From the NCBI RefSeq assembly GCF_016650035.1, contig NZ_JAENWM010000003.1:1-64000 (forward strand): a stretch of DNA of 64,000 nt, in the 5' to 3' direction. The notes under the pieces are model-generated. The model saw only the letters and a list, made by a program, of their open reading frames with translations. It was not told the DNA's origin and ran no database searches. Every line of letters starts with the position of its first letter. The first letter of the stretch is position 1. Below are positions 25,516 to 34,307 of this stretch, piece after piece. Source of the DNA: Clostridium sp. GTDB taxonomy: Bacteria; Bacillota; Clostridia; Clostridiales; Clostridiaceae. The position numbers and the translations under genes are program-made.

Positions 25516-27060
25516 GATAAGAGGACGAAAAAAGGCAGATCGTCAACCCTTCCGTTGAAAATCGTTAATAGTTTAGGGAGTTATGATAAAGAGATGTGGG
25601 AAGGTCAACTCACCTTATCCTAATTAAATAGTTTTAGATTGCCAAGTCAAAGGAAATCTATCCTTAATGGCGTAGTGGAGGTATTTTATACTGTACCCAA
25701 GGTAATAAGAATTGAGTTAGTTACTCTACCGAAGATCGAATGGGTATAAATTCCCGTAAAGAAGAATCATACAGGCTATGACTATTACGATAGCATAGAC
25801 CAAATAAGAATTGAGTTGGAAAACTCAGATACGTGTTAATAAGGGAATAGAAGCCCTGACCAGTGAGTTGTCAAAGAATACTATAAGAGGACTGGAACAG
25901 GTAGCCAGCATACTTTTGTATTATATGTGAGTACCGACACATCGTAGTATTCTATTGACAAATTATATTTTGTTAAAAGTTTTAACAATGAAAATATTGT
26001 TAAATATGTTCTACGATTCGATGGATAGTGATAAGATGAGGAGTTTGCAAACTTTATATCACTATTGGAAAACTTGATTTCAAGGCGTATAGAATTAGGT
26101 CAACGTAATTGCAAACACGAACCTTCCTTGAAATTTAATGCGTTAAGTTTGGTAGTTTATAGATGCGTTAATTGTCACTCCTCAGCATGTGACGAATAAA
26201 TGGCTGAGTTCAAATTTTAATGTGAGAATAGTCCAATTAGAGACACCGAGATATAAATCGGCAAATGTGGTGGTTGAAACCCACCTTCTCACAACAATAT
26301 TAGACAATATAGGATATGAAGTAGAAACAGGCAGTCTATACTGTTCACTTTGTAAATATTCCGACCTCGTTTGTAAGACGGTTGAAGTGAAATTAGAGAT
26401 GTGGGAGTGCCAACCCGCCTTATCCTATTTTAAAAGTATGATTTTATATGAGGTTAGAGTTAACCTCGATTGTGTTAAATTTCTATTGGTGAACCATACC
26501 AACCTTTCTAAATGGGAGATAGCCTGAAACCTACCAAGGGTGGGGCGAAATAAGTTGGAGAGGATATAATTCAGAAGACAGACAGAGAATTATATCTGAT
26601 AGCAAGAGACGTTAGCTTTAAAGAATCCGTCAGTTCTGTGGGTAATAATAGCTTTTATAGTTGAAGTAATTATTACAATATACATTGGTTGTAGCAGCAC
26701 AAGTTAATAGAGAATCTATTGAAAGAGATAGGTAATATGGTAGTGCCTGCGGAATATAAACAAAACTATATTCAAATTAGCTCACTCACCAAGCGTGAGA
26801 GGAGAATCTGGAATTCGTAATGCGATAACCGGTTTTTTAAATTAGGTAATCCCTTGCCTGTTAATACGAAATTGGGAACATTAAATTAGTCGGAATGGAG
26901 ACTTTAAACTCGTATCAACTTAGTCGGAATGAAGACCTAAAACTCACTTCAATTCCAGAGTAAACTGCGAAAAATCAAATTTAATAGAGGTTGCGGAGCC
27001 TATCAAAACCGTTTTAATATGAATATAATGCAGTTAAATCTGCTTATAAATAAAAGTAGT
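25516..27060 (+). ncRNA. Candidate giant structured RNA region (about 1.5 kb)
   Basis: The longest gene-free transcribed-strand stretch outside the origin, next to a tRNA gene. It holds two copies of a hairpin with shared flanks, AGAGATGTGGG...CTTATCCTA (25590-25622 and 26395-26428), whose stem bases differ but still pair (CTCAC versus CCCGC opposite GTGGG). ATAAGAATTGAGTT recurs twice (about 25704 and 25807), each starting a hairpin. A tRNA-like fold lies at 26222-26293, and TTAGTCGGAATGRAGAC is repeated at about 26885 and 26919. Very large phage RNAs such as GOLLD and ROOL lie beside phage tRNAs in Firmicutes; membership is inference. Confidence 0.5.
26222..26293 (+). ncRNA. tRNA-like structure without canonical loops
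   Basis: GTGAGAA pairs with TTCTCAC as a 7-bp acceptor and GGTGG-TTGAAAC-CCACC forms a T-arm. The anticodon arm CCGA/TCGG is one base short and the T-loop lacks TTC. No encoded CCA. More likely a tRNA mimic or pseudogene than a working tRNA. Confidence 0.4.
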
Positions 27061-27078
27061 AGAAGGAGTAGATATATT

Positions 27079-27552
27079 ATGATGATTAAAGTAGTTACAA
27101 ACAACAACCCAAGAAAAGAGGAATCTTTCTTTATTGAAGATGTGAAAGATTTAAGCATTTTAAAAGTTGGATTAGGTGATGTAAGAGATTACGTAAGAAG
27201 CATTAACAAGGAATTTGACGAATTTTGTAAAACTGGTAGAGCAATAAATGATATTACTTATGTAGAGTTAGCAAAATGTCATAATTGGGTACTAAGTTCA
27301 CTAGCATTACAATCTATTAACAGATATAAAAATTCAAATAATGTTACTAAATATTATGATTGTGCAACACAAAAATCTGATTGTATTTATATGAATAATT
27401 CAAGTAAAGTAAATTTGTTTACATTTAAGATTCCAGATAAATCTAAAGCTAATAAATTTGTTCAATGCTTATTATCAACTGTGAATGAAGATATTTATGT
27501 TATAAACGATAAAGGACAAACAGTTGATAGTATTAGACATCATAATTTGTAA
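27079..27552 (+). CDS. Hypothetical protein, 157 aa
   Basis: The start is the ATG after AGAAGGAGTAGATATATT (product MMIKVVTNNNPRKEESF...). It appears alpha/beta with four Cys, two of them close together (CATQKSDC). No family recognised. It separates the structured RNA region from the tRNA region, so it may be mobile or a gene tied to RNA function. Confidence 0.65.
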   Translation: MMIKVVTNNNPRKEESFFIEDVKDLSILKVGLGDVRDYVRSINKEFDEFCKTGRAINDITYVELAKCHNWVLSSLALQSINRYKNSNNVTKYYDCATQKSDCIYMNNSSKVNLFTFKIPDKSKANKFVQCLLSTVNEDIYVINDKGQTVDSIRHHNL

Positions 27553-27625
27553 GATAATCCTTTACTTATAGTATGGGATATATAAAGGTTTCTTCCATTG
27601 TACCCTGAAACAGTGGAATTAATAT

Positions 27626-27698
27626 GAACAGATAGCTTAACTAAAGCATTTTCCTATAAGATTATAAGATATGGGTTAAACTCCCATTCTGTTCACCA
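27626..27698 (+). ncRNA. tRNA-like element ending in CCA
   Basis: GAACAGA pairs with TCTGTTC, followed by discriminator A and an encoded CCA. ATGGG-TTAAACT-CCCAT forms a T-arm and GCTT/AAGC a D-stem with an unusually short loop. No 5-bp anticodon stem with a 7-base loop can be drawn, and the conserved D-loop GG and T-loop TTC are absent. Possibly a degenerate tRNA or a tRNA mimic. Confidence 0.4.
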
Positions 27699-27744
27699 CG
27701 AGATAGGTTGTGAATACACCACAATAAAGGGAACTCTCTCATAT

Positions 27745-27820
27745 GGGGATATAGCTCAGTAGGTAGAGCAATTGGCTGTTAACCAATAGGTCAAAGGTTC
27801 AAACCCTTTTATCTCCGCCA
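27745..27820 (+). tRNA. tRNA-Asn (anticodon GTT), CCA encoded
   Basis: A complete 76-nt cloverleaf: acceptor GGGGATA/TATCTCC with one G-T wobble, D-arm TAGCTCAGTAGGTAGAGCA, anticodon arm ATTGG-CTGTTAA-CCAAT with GTT, T-arm AAAGG-TTCAAAC-CCTTT, discriminator G and CCA. It reads AAC and AAT codons, which are very frequent in this genome. Lies between small non-coding blocks and a long 10-bp stem (AGAGAGAATA/TATTCTCTCT, about 27926-27974). Confidence 0.95.
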
Positions 27821-28012
27821 AACAGAACCTACAAGCCTCTCATGGAAGCTCACTGAGTACACTTTAAACTCTAAGGCATTAGAGAATAACCTAGATGGTC
27901 AGGTAGTGGCTAGGTAAAGTAGTTAGAGAGAATATGATTCTTAGCGTAGGGCATCGAATCTGGTATTCTCTCTGATTTAATATTTAACAATTAAAGGATA
28001 ATATTTAGATTC

Positions 28013-28042
28013 AAGAAGCTATCTAATTTTAGCTTCTTTTTT
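28013..28042 (+). terminator. Leader terminator/attenuator before terminase genes
   Basis: AAGAAGCT (28013-28020) pairs with AGCTTCTT (28031-28038), followed by a T-run. It lies downstream of a TTAACAATTAAAGGATAATATT motif copy (27984-) and upstream of the terminase ribosome site, so late transcription must pass it or start after it. Confidence 0.65.
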
Positions 28043-28066
28043 ATTTATAGGGAAGGAGGAATAAAT

Positions 28067-28942
28067 TTGATAACAAGCAAAAGTTGTGTGATTTGCCACA
28101 AAAACAAAGCAGTAAAAAATTACTACATTCACAGAGATAACAGACAGGGATATGGATTAAATAATTGCTGCAAGGAATGTGATAATAAGACAGCTATTAA
28201 TCTAGAGGGTATAAAGACTTATTGCAATAACAACTCTAGAGTATTCAGCCAAAATCTGTACGATGTTGCAACTAAAGCTGTGAATGTAAAATATGAACAT
28301 AATACTGAATTTAACTCTCTCACTGAAGAAAAAAGGGAGTCTTTTTTAAATATAAAAATAATGAAAGCTTATTTCAGTCAGCAAGGTCAACAACAATATT
28401 ATGAGTATGTAAAAACTGATGAAAGTGATGATTTTGTCGAAGAAGATTCAGAGGATGGAATTAAAGATGACAAAGAAGATTTAGATCCAATTAAACAGGG
28501 TAAAGAAAAGAAAGTCCATTCAGAAAAATGGAGTGGTACATACACACACTCACAGATAGATTGGTTGGATAGTTATTATGCAGATACTTGTGAAGATTTT
28601 TCTGTTGTCAGTAGGATACATAAAGATTATGCAAAAAAAATAGCAAAGGCAAGTTTGGCGATGGATAATGCTTATAACGACTTAATGAATGGTATATCTG
28701 GAGCTGATAAGAGATATAAAGAATCTAAAGCAATTTATGATACCCTTTGTGTTTCGGCAAAATTTTCTGAAAAGACACGATCTAATAATGATGTTGCCGG
28801 TTTAGGTTCTCTTTCTGAAATAGTTGCAAAACTTGAACAAACTGGATTTCTTCAAAAGAAAATTACATTTGAGGATGATGATATTGAAAAGATTAACGCC
28901 GACCTGCGTTGGGTATTAAGTAGTGTTGGTGGTGATTTATAA
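28067..28942 (+). CDS. Probable terminase small subunit, 291 aa
   Basis: It directly precedes the large terminase and overlaps it by one base (TAATG). The N-terminus has a zinc finger-like C..C..C..C module (CVICHKN, CCKEC), the middle a highly acidic stretch (about 128-150) and the end a helical region. Small terminase subunits bind packaging sites as multimers. Assignment rests mainly on position; the sequence itself is divergent. TTG start after GGAAGGAGG. Confidence 0.65.
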   Translation: MITSKSCVICHKNKAVKNYYIHRDNRQGYGLNNCCKECDNKTAINLEGIKTYCNNNSRVFSQNLYDVATKAVNVKYEHNTEFNSLTEEKRESFLNIKIMKAYFSQQGQQQYYEYVKTDESDDFVEEDSEDGIKDDKEDLDPIKQGKEKKVHSEKWSGTYTHSQIDWLDSYYADTCEDFSVVSRIHKDYAKKIAKASLAMDNAYNDLMNGISGADKRYKESKAIYDTLCVSAKFSEKTRSNNDVAGLGSLSEIVAKLEQTGFLQKKITFEDDDIEKINADLRWVLSSVGGDL

Positions 28943-30723
28943 TGGCTGCTAATTATTCACACAAAAAACAATCTAGTCAATTTAGAAAAGATATTGATGG
29001 AAGTGCCCCAGAAAGCCACAAAATTACTAAAAAAAATGGCATTGAAAATCCTGAAATTTGGGAAAAATTAATCTGGTTTTACAGAACACACCTAGATATT
29101 TTCATAGAAGATTATTTTTCCACTCCAGAAAAACCTATTAAATTATTTGACGTTCAAAAGGTTGTTGCAAGAAATTGTGGTAATTGTGTTGATGTCAAAG
29201 ATGTTGAGGCAAGATCACTAGGTAAGACATGGAAAATGTCTTTAATACTTAGCGCAATGGGAATTTTGTACGAAAATAATAGGATTCTAGTGGTATCCGG
29301 TACAGTGAAACAGGCTATGATAACTGCTCGTTATATTGAAACTCTTGCAAATACCAATGAAAATCTATCTCGCGAAATAATTTTACCAATAAAAATATCG
29401 AAGGACGGAGCTGTTATTACCTTTAAAAATAATTCTACTATTGAATGTAGGGCTATGAATAATGATGGATCTAATCTTCGTGGGTTGCGCGAAAAAATAA
29501 TTTATATTGATGAGAGTTTTCTTGTGAAAACAGAAGTAGTCCAGAGTGTTTTGATGCCAATATTGCAATATAAAAGAGACATATACTGGGCTAAAAAAGA
29601 TGAAGGATTTGAGGATTTTGAATCTCGATTATTCGAAACCAGTTCCGCCTATTTAAAATCATGTGACTTTTATCAACGATTCAAAGCTACCTTGATAGGT
29701 ATGAAAAATGGCGATAAAGATAAATTCGCATGCGCTTTAAATTATAAAGTTGGAGTTAGATTGGGTATTATATCAGAAAAATTCGTTGATGATCAAAAAT
29801 TATTAATGCCATTGAGTTCTTGGGAAATGGAATGGAATGCTAAAATGATAGGCTCGCAGAATGGTTCATTTTATCCATATGATTTAACAGAGCCCTGTAG
29901 GGATTTAACTCATGTAGAGATTTGTCAGCCAAGGGGTTCAAAATCTATTTATGTATTAGGATTAGATGTAGCTACAAGTGAAGCAAAAACCGCAGATAAT
30001 GCAGCTTTAACAATAGTTAAAATATCTGAAAAGACAGACGGCACATATCATAAATACTTAGTTTATATCAGGACTTACCATGGATATGGTCAACAAGCAT
30101 TAGCTACAGAGGTTAGAAAAATGTGCGTTAGGTTCCCTAATATATCCAAAATAGTAGTAGATTTTAATGCCATAGGTGAAGGTGTTGTTGCTCTGCTTAA
30201 TTTCCCATATGTAGATTCTGATAATGTTGAGCATAAACCTTTGATTCCTGATGATATTGGATATAGTGGAAATACTGCTATTCCAATAGTTAGATGTTTT
30301 AGAGGAAATAATAAGTTAAATAATAGAACGGCAGCAAAAATGAAATTGTATTTTGAAAATAAATCACTACATTTACCATCTCCTTCTGCAACAATGAGAA
30401 GAGAGCAAGAGCAAGAAGTTATAGGTTTAAATGACGATAAACGAAAAGATAAATTAAAACCATCAAGAGAAATATTAATAGAAGAAGTTGCTGTTTATAC
30501 TGAAACGGACGCTTTACAAAATGAGTGTTCTAATATAATCGCAAAAATTTCAGCAGCAGGATCAACAATATATGATTCTGCTCTTACAACTCAACACAAA
30601 GATAGATGGTCAAGTTTAGGGATGGTATTAGAATATATTTCTCAATTAGAGGATACAAACAGAGAGCTTTATAATAATACATCTAAAAATCAATGTTGGG
30701 GCGCAGCAATGTCCTTCAACTAA
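28942..30723 (+). CDS. terL: Terminase large subunit, 593 aa
   Basis: The ATPase domain has Walker A ARSLGKTWKMS near residues 90-100 and Walker B IIYIDES with DE at 190-191. The nuclease domain starts GLDVATSEA with D342 as a metal ligand, and KIVVDFNAIGEG follows near 405-415. It packages DNA into the prohead through the portal. Length and motif spacing are normal. It starts in the stop of the small-subunit gene, so the pair is coupled. Confidence 0.93.
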   Translation: MAANYSHKKQSSQFRKDIDGSAPESHKITKKNGIENPEIWEKLIWFYRTHLDIFIEDYFSTPEKPIKLFDVQKVVARNCGNCVDVKDVEARSLGKTWKMSLILSAMGILYENNRILVVSGTVKQAMITARYIETLANTNENLSREIILPIKISKDGAVITFKNNSTIECRAMNNDGSNLRGLREKIIYIDESFLVKTEVVQSVLMPILQYKRDIYWAKKDEGFEDFESRLFETSSAYLKSCDFYQRFKATLIGMKNGDKDKFACALNYKVGVRLGIISEKFVDDQKLLMPLSSWEMEWNAKMIGSQNGSFYPYDLTEPCRDLTHVEICQPRGSKSIYVLGLDVATSEAKTADNAALTIVKISEKTDGTYHKYLVYIRTYHGYGQQALATEVRKMCVRFPNISKIVVDFNAIGEGVVALLNFPYVDSDNVEHKPLIPDDIGYSGNTAIPIVRCFRGNNKLNNRTAAKMKLYFENKSLHLPSPSATMRREQEQEVIGLNDDKRKDKLKPSREILIEEVAVYTETDALQNECSNIIAKISAAGSTIYDSALTTQHKDRWSSLGMVLEYISQLEDTNRELYNNTSKNQCWGAAMSFN

Positions 30724-30752
30724 TAAACACCTAAAACAAAGGAGGTGAATAT

Positions 30753-32300
30753 ATGTCAAGTAAAGCAAGTAGAAAAAAACAACAAGCCATTAATATTGCA
30801 CAATCAAAACAAACGAAACAACCAGACAAACCATTAGAATATTCTCTAGGAGTAGATATGAAATCTGTGGGAACTGGTAATGGAGTAGTGTCAGTATATT
30901 CAAACGATAATTATACAGCAAGAGGCAATATTAAAGGATATGATGTTGATAGAATATTAATGAATAAGCAAGATAATATGAATCTTATTTACGATTTGAT
31001 GAATTTTTTCGTAGATGCAGATTCTATTTTCAATTCTGTCATAAAAAATGTACTGACTCCATTTAGTGTAGCTTCAGGATGGAAACTACAAGGTTCCTCT
31101 GAAAAGACTAAGGATAAATATAAATTATATTTTAAACAAATCGGATTAAATTCCTTAATGAAAAATATATTTTATGATTTATACCTCTATGGACAATGTT
31201 ATTTATATGACCGAGGAGGATTTATTCAAGTATTACCTCCTAAAAGAGTAAGAGTTGCTTCAATATCAGTTTCTGGACAACCAATTTTAGAATATTGTAT
31301 ATCTGAATACTCTAATCGTTATGTTGTAGCTAAAGAAGGTTTTATGGACACTATAAAAGAGCAATATAAAGGTTATCCACCTGAAATACTAGAACAACTC
31401 CAATCCAAAGGTGGAACGTTCGTATCTGGACAAGGACAATATGTTCAATTAGATCCAGAGAATACATATACAATTCAAGTTGAGAAATCAATGTACGAAA
31501 AATATGCTATTCCATTGGGAGTAAGTTGTCTTAAAAGTTTCTCTAAGAAAACACTAATATCAGAATATGAGAATTCACTTTTGAGTATAGGAGCTAAAAG
31601 TTTTCTTCATGTAAAAGTTGGAGATAAAGATATAGTTAAAACAATAGACACAGGAGTATTGACAGATGTTGGTAATATATTCAAACAAGCAATAAACGGA
31701 TTTCCACTCGCTATAACTGCTTGGAATGTGGATGCAAATTATATTTCAGTAGATACAAAAGGAATGTTTGATAAGTCTAAATACAATGAAGTTAATAATG
31801 AAATACTTTCAGGTTGTGGAATATCCCCTATTGTTGCAACAGGTGACTCTAGTTCTAGTAACTTTGCATCAGCAAGTATTAATGTGGGAACCACCGAGAA
31901 ACGTATATCTCAAAATCAGAATAGTGTAGTTGAATTTATTGAATGGTTAATGCAAAAGAGGTCATATGAATATAGAATAGCATTAAATAAATTACCAGTA
32001 TTTGAATTCAATGCGGTAGATTTACAAAATGATACTAAATTTAAAGATACTGTAGTTGCAATCTATCAACAGGGACTTATTTCTCATGAAACTACTATTG
32101 AAACTCTTGGATTTGATTATGCTCAAGAAAAAGCTAGAAGAGAAGCAGAAAATAAAAATAAAGTTGAAGAAGTGTTTAAATTACCACCAAATGCCAATAC
32201 ATCGTCATCAGCAGATAATAAAGGTGGAGCTCCAGAAAAACCAGGTGCGAATAAAGATAAATCAGCTACTGGAAAGCAACCTAAACCTTCGGATAAATAA
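30753..32300 (+). CDS. Portal protein, 515 aa
   Basis: It follows the terminase after AAAGGAGG. The central DLYLYGQCYLYDRGGFIQVLPPKRVRV is a portal-like clip/stem region. The C-terminus is low-complexity and charged (SSADNKGGAPEKPGANKD). Portals form the dodecameric packaging vertex. Identity is supported by size and by position between terminase and protease. Confidence 0.85.
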   Translation: MSSKASRKKQQAINIAQSKQTKQPDKPLEYSLGVDMKSVGTGNGVVSVYSNDNYTARGNIKGYDVDRILMNKQDNMNLIYDLMNFFVDADSIFNSVIKNVLTPFSVASGWKLQGSSEKTKDKYKLYFKQIGLNSLMKNIFYDLYLYGQCYLYDRGGFIQVLPPKRVRVASISVSGQPILEYCISEYSNRYVVAKEGFMDTIKEQYKGYPPEILEQLQSKGGTFVSGQGQYVQLDPENTYTIQVEKSMYEKYAIPLGVSCLKSFSKKTLISEYENSLLSIGAKSFLHVKVGDKDIVKTIDTGVLTDVGNIFKQAINGFPLAITAWNVDANYISVDTKGMFDKSKYNEVNNEILSGCGISPIVATGDSSSSNFASASINVGTTEKRISQNQNSVVEFIEWLMQKRSYEYRIALNKLPVFEFNAVDLQNDTKFKDTVVAIYQQGLISHETTIETLGFDYAQEKARREAENKNKVEEVFKLPPNANTSSSADNKGGAPEKPGANKDKSATGKQPKPSDK

Positions 32301-32339
32301 TTAAATAATACTTTCTATGCAAAGGAGGTGAGATACGAA

Positions 32340-33776
32340 ATGCCTGGGAAAATACAATTTGAATCTAAAGTAATATCTATAGGTTCAGAATCATCGGACT
32401 TATATATGACACTAGATATGGTATTCCTAGATAACTTAGTAAATTTGAATGGAGTTAAATTCACAGATGAATTTCTATGTGACATTGAAACAAACAAATC
32501 TGTTTATATAGGACTTCCTTTAGTTGGGGATATGAGTGCATTGGTCGGTGGAAAGTATGATAAACTTACCCACAAATTCAACAAAAAAACTGGAGACTTT
32601 GGGACACAAGCACTTGGTAGTTTCATTGATTTTAGAACAGAAAAAACTGATGACCTAGTTCAATTAATTGCAACAGCAAGAATATGGAAGAGGTTCCCCT
32701 CTGTATGTGCAAGTATTGAAGATTTGTTTAATGATGAAGATGGTTTAAAGTTCAGTTATGAATGTTATGCCAGTAATTATGAAGTTGATTCTGGAATTAA
32801 GATCATAGATAAAGGTGAAAATAATTCTATTTTAAGTAGTTGCATAGTTTCAAACCCTGCAAATCCAAATTCCGTTGGAACACTACTTATTGCTGAATTA
32901 CTAGAATCAGATAATCAAAGCATTAAAGGAGGTGAACAAGGAAATATGCAAAGAAGCAAGGATACTTTTACAGTTGAAAATATGTTTGAAAACTCTAAAA
33001 TTAATTTAGCAGAGTTAGATATAAATCAAGTAAAAACGAAATTATTCAATCAACTTAGAGAAAAAATGGAAGATGATTATTGGATGTATGACTCTCAAGA
33101 TATGGGAGTAGACTATGTTGTTCTTAAAAACTATAGTACAGCAGAACTAATAAAAGTTGAATTTAGTGTAGTAAATAATGAAATTACAATTTTAGATACA
33201 TATAATGTCGATAAGGCTTATATTAAGAAAGTAATTTCAAGCAATGAGGAGGAAGATTTAATGAAATTAGCTGAATTAGAATTAAAAGTTACTGAATTAG
33301 AAACAGAAATAGCTTCAAAAAATGCAATAATCGAAACAAGCAAAGTAGAATTAGCAAGTGTTAATGAACAGTTAGTTGCTAAAGATGTTGTAGTTGCAGA
33401 GGTAAATGAGAAATTAACTTCAGTATCAGAAACTTTAATAGCAAAAGAAACTGAAATAGCAGAATTTGCTCCAATAAAAGAAGCACATGAAACTATAATA
33501 GCTGAGAAATCTGCATTAGAATTAGCAGAAAAGAAAACTGCTCTAAAAGAAAAATATACAAAACTTTTAGATGAAAAGGTTATGGCAGAAGTGGAAATTG
33601 CAGAAGCAATCGAAGCATTAAATGAATCAGTATTAAAAGATGCAGTAATTGAAAAAGCATTGGCATCTGTAGTTGCCCCAATAGTAAAAATAGAAACTGC
33701 ATCAAGAATTACAGATACTGTAGTTATTGGAAAAGGTTCAGATCTTTTATCAAAATATATCACTATCAACGAATAA
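32340..33776 (+). CDS. Prohead protease fused to scaffold, about 478 aa
   Basis: A GTG at 32328 lies inside the ribosome site AAAGGAGGTG, so ATG 32340 is preferred. Residues 1-200 look like a prohead protease domain, with typical IVSNPANPNSVG near its end. After about residue 305 the protein becomes a long Ala/Glu/Lys-rich coiled coil, as in scaffolds. An internal ATG at 33261 with its own ribosome site may yield free scaffold. Confidence 0.75.
   Translation: MPGKIQFESKVISIGSESSDLYMTLDMVFLDNLVNLNGVKFTDEFLCDIETNKSVYIGLPLVGDMSALVGGKYDKLTHKFNKKTGDFGTQALGSFIDFRTEKTDDLVQLIATARIWKRFPSVCASIEDLFNDEDGLKFSYECYASNYEVDSGIKIIDKGENNSILSSCIVSNPANPNSVGTLLIAELLESDNQSIKGGEQGNMQRSKDTFTVENMFENSKINLAELDINQVKTKLFNQLREKMEDDYWMYDSQDMGVDYVVLKNYSTAELIKVEFSVVNNEITILDTYNVDKAYIKKVISSNEEEDLMKLAELELKVTELETEIASKNAIIETSKVELASVNEQLVAKDVVVAEVNEKLTSVSETLIAKETEIAEFAPIKEAHETIIAEKSALELAEKKTALKEKYTKLLDEKVMAEVEIAEAIEALNESVLKDAVIEKALASVVAPIVKIETASRITDTVVIGKGSDLLSKYITINE
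33261..33776 (+). CDS. Likely separate scaffold protein from internal start, 171 aa
   Basis: In-frame ATG 33261 has a perfect AGGAGG (33247-33252) at 8-base spacing inside the protease gene. The product is the helical coiled-coil part only (MKLAELELKVTELETEI...). This mirrors lambda C/Nu3 and related phages, where the scaffold is made from a nested start. Inferred from the ribosome site and domain split. Confidence 0.6.
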   Translation: MKLAELELKVTELETEIASKNAIIETSKVELASVNEQLVAKDVVVAEVNEKLTSVSETLIAKETEIAEFAPIKEAHETIIAEKSALELAEKKTALKEKYTKLLDEKVMAEVEIAEAIEALNESVLKDAVIEKALASVVAPIVKIETASRITDTVVIGKGSDLLSKYITINE

Positions 33777-33811
33777 TTAAATAATAATAAAATCTTAGGA
33801 GGATTATAAAA

Positions 33812-34249
33812 ATGGCTGGATTTGTAAAAATAGGTAATCATGAATATTTAGGAACAGTAAAGCTTAACGACTCTGTAACTGCTGGTGTAGAAAATGGAAC
33901 ATTTGTAACAGTGGACTTCGCAACATCACTTGCTGTACCATGTGCTGCTAATACAGGAGCAGTTTGGTTTGTAGAAAATGAAATAGATACAGTTGAGGAA
34001 GAATACATGAATGGTAACAATCTTGATTTCACAGTAGTAGCAGGTAAATATCTTAAACTAAAGAAATTACTTCCTGGTATGGTATTTGTAACAACTAAAT
34101 TCGCTGGTACTCCTGCTGTTGGAGATGTTTTAGACGTAAGTACAACTGGAATATTAGCTGCTACTACTTTAACTCCGCTACAAAGTTTTACAGTAATTGA
34201 GAAACCTGTATTATGGGGTAAAACTTGTTGCACTTGTATCGCTAACTAG
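33812..34249 (+). CDS. Probable capsid decoration protein, 145 aa
   Basis: Located between the protease/scaffold and the major capsid gene, the standard slot for a head-decoration protein. Composition is beta-rich and Thr/Val/Gly-rich with no charge clusters, ending WGKTCCTCIAN. RBS TAGGAGG. No direct family match is claimed. Confidence 0.6.
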   Translation: MAGFVKIGNHEYLGTVKLNDSVTAGVENGTFVTVDFATSLAVPCAANTGAVWFVENEIDTVEEEYMNGNNLDFTVVAGKYLKLKKLLPGMVFVTTKFAGTPAVGDVLDVSTTGILAATTLTPLQSFTVIEKPVLWGKTCCTCIAN

Positions 34250-34307
34250 TTACAAAGAATTATTATCAACAATTAAACAATAATTAAAATTTTAGGAGGA
34301 TATTATA

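Noticed and set aside
26189..26527. 112-aa open frame in the structured RNA region
   Set aside because: No ribosome site, and it runs through hairpins and a tRNA-like fold that show RNA-level constraint.
25516..27060. Group I or group II intron
   Set aside because: No P, Q, R, S core or domain V was found.
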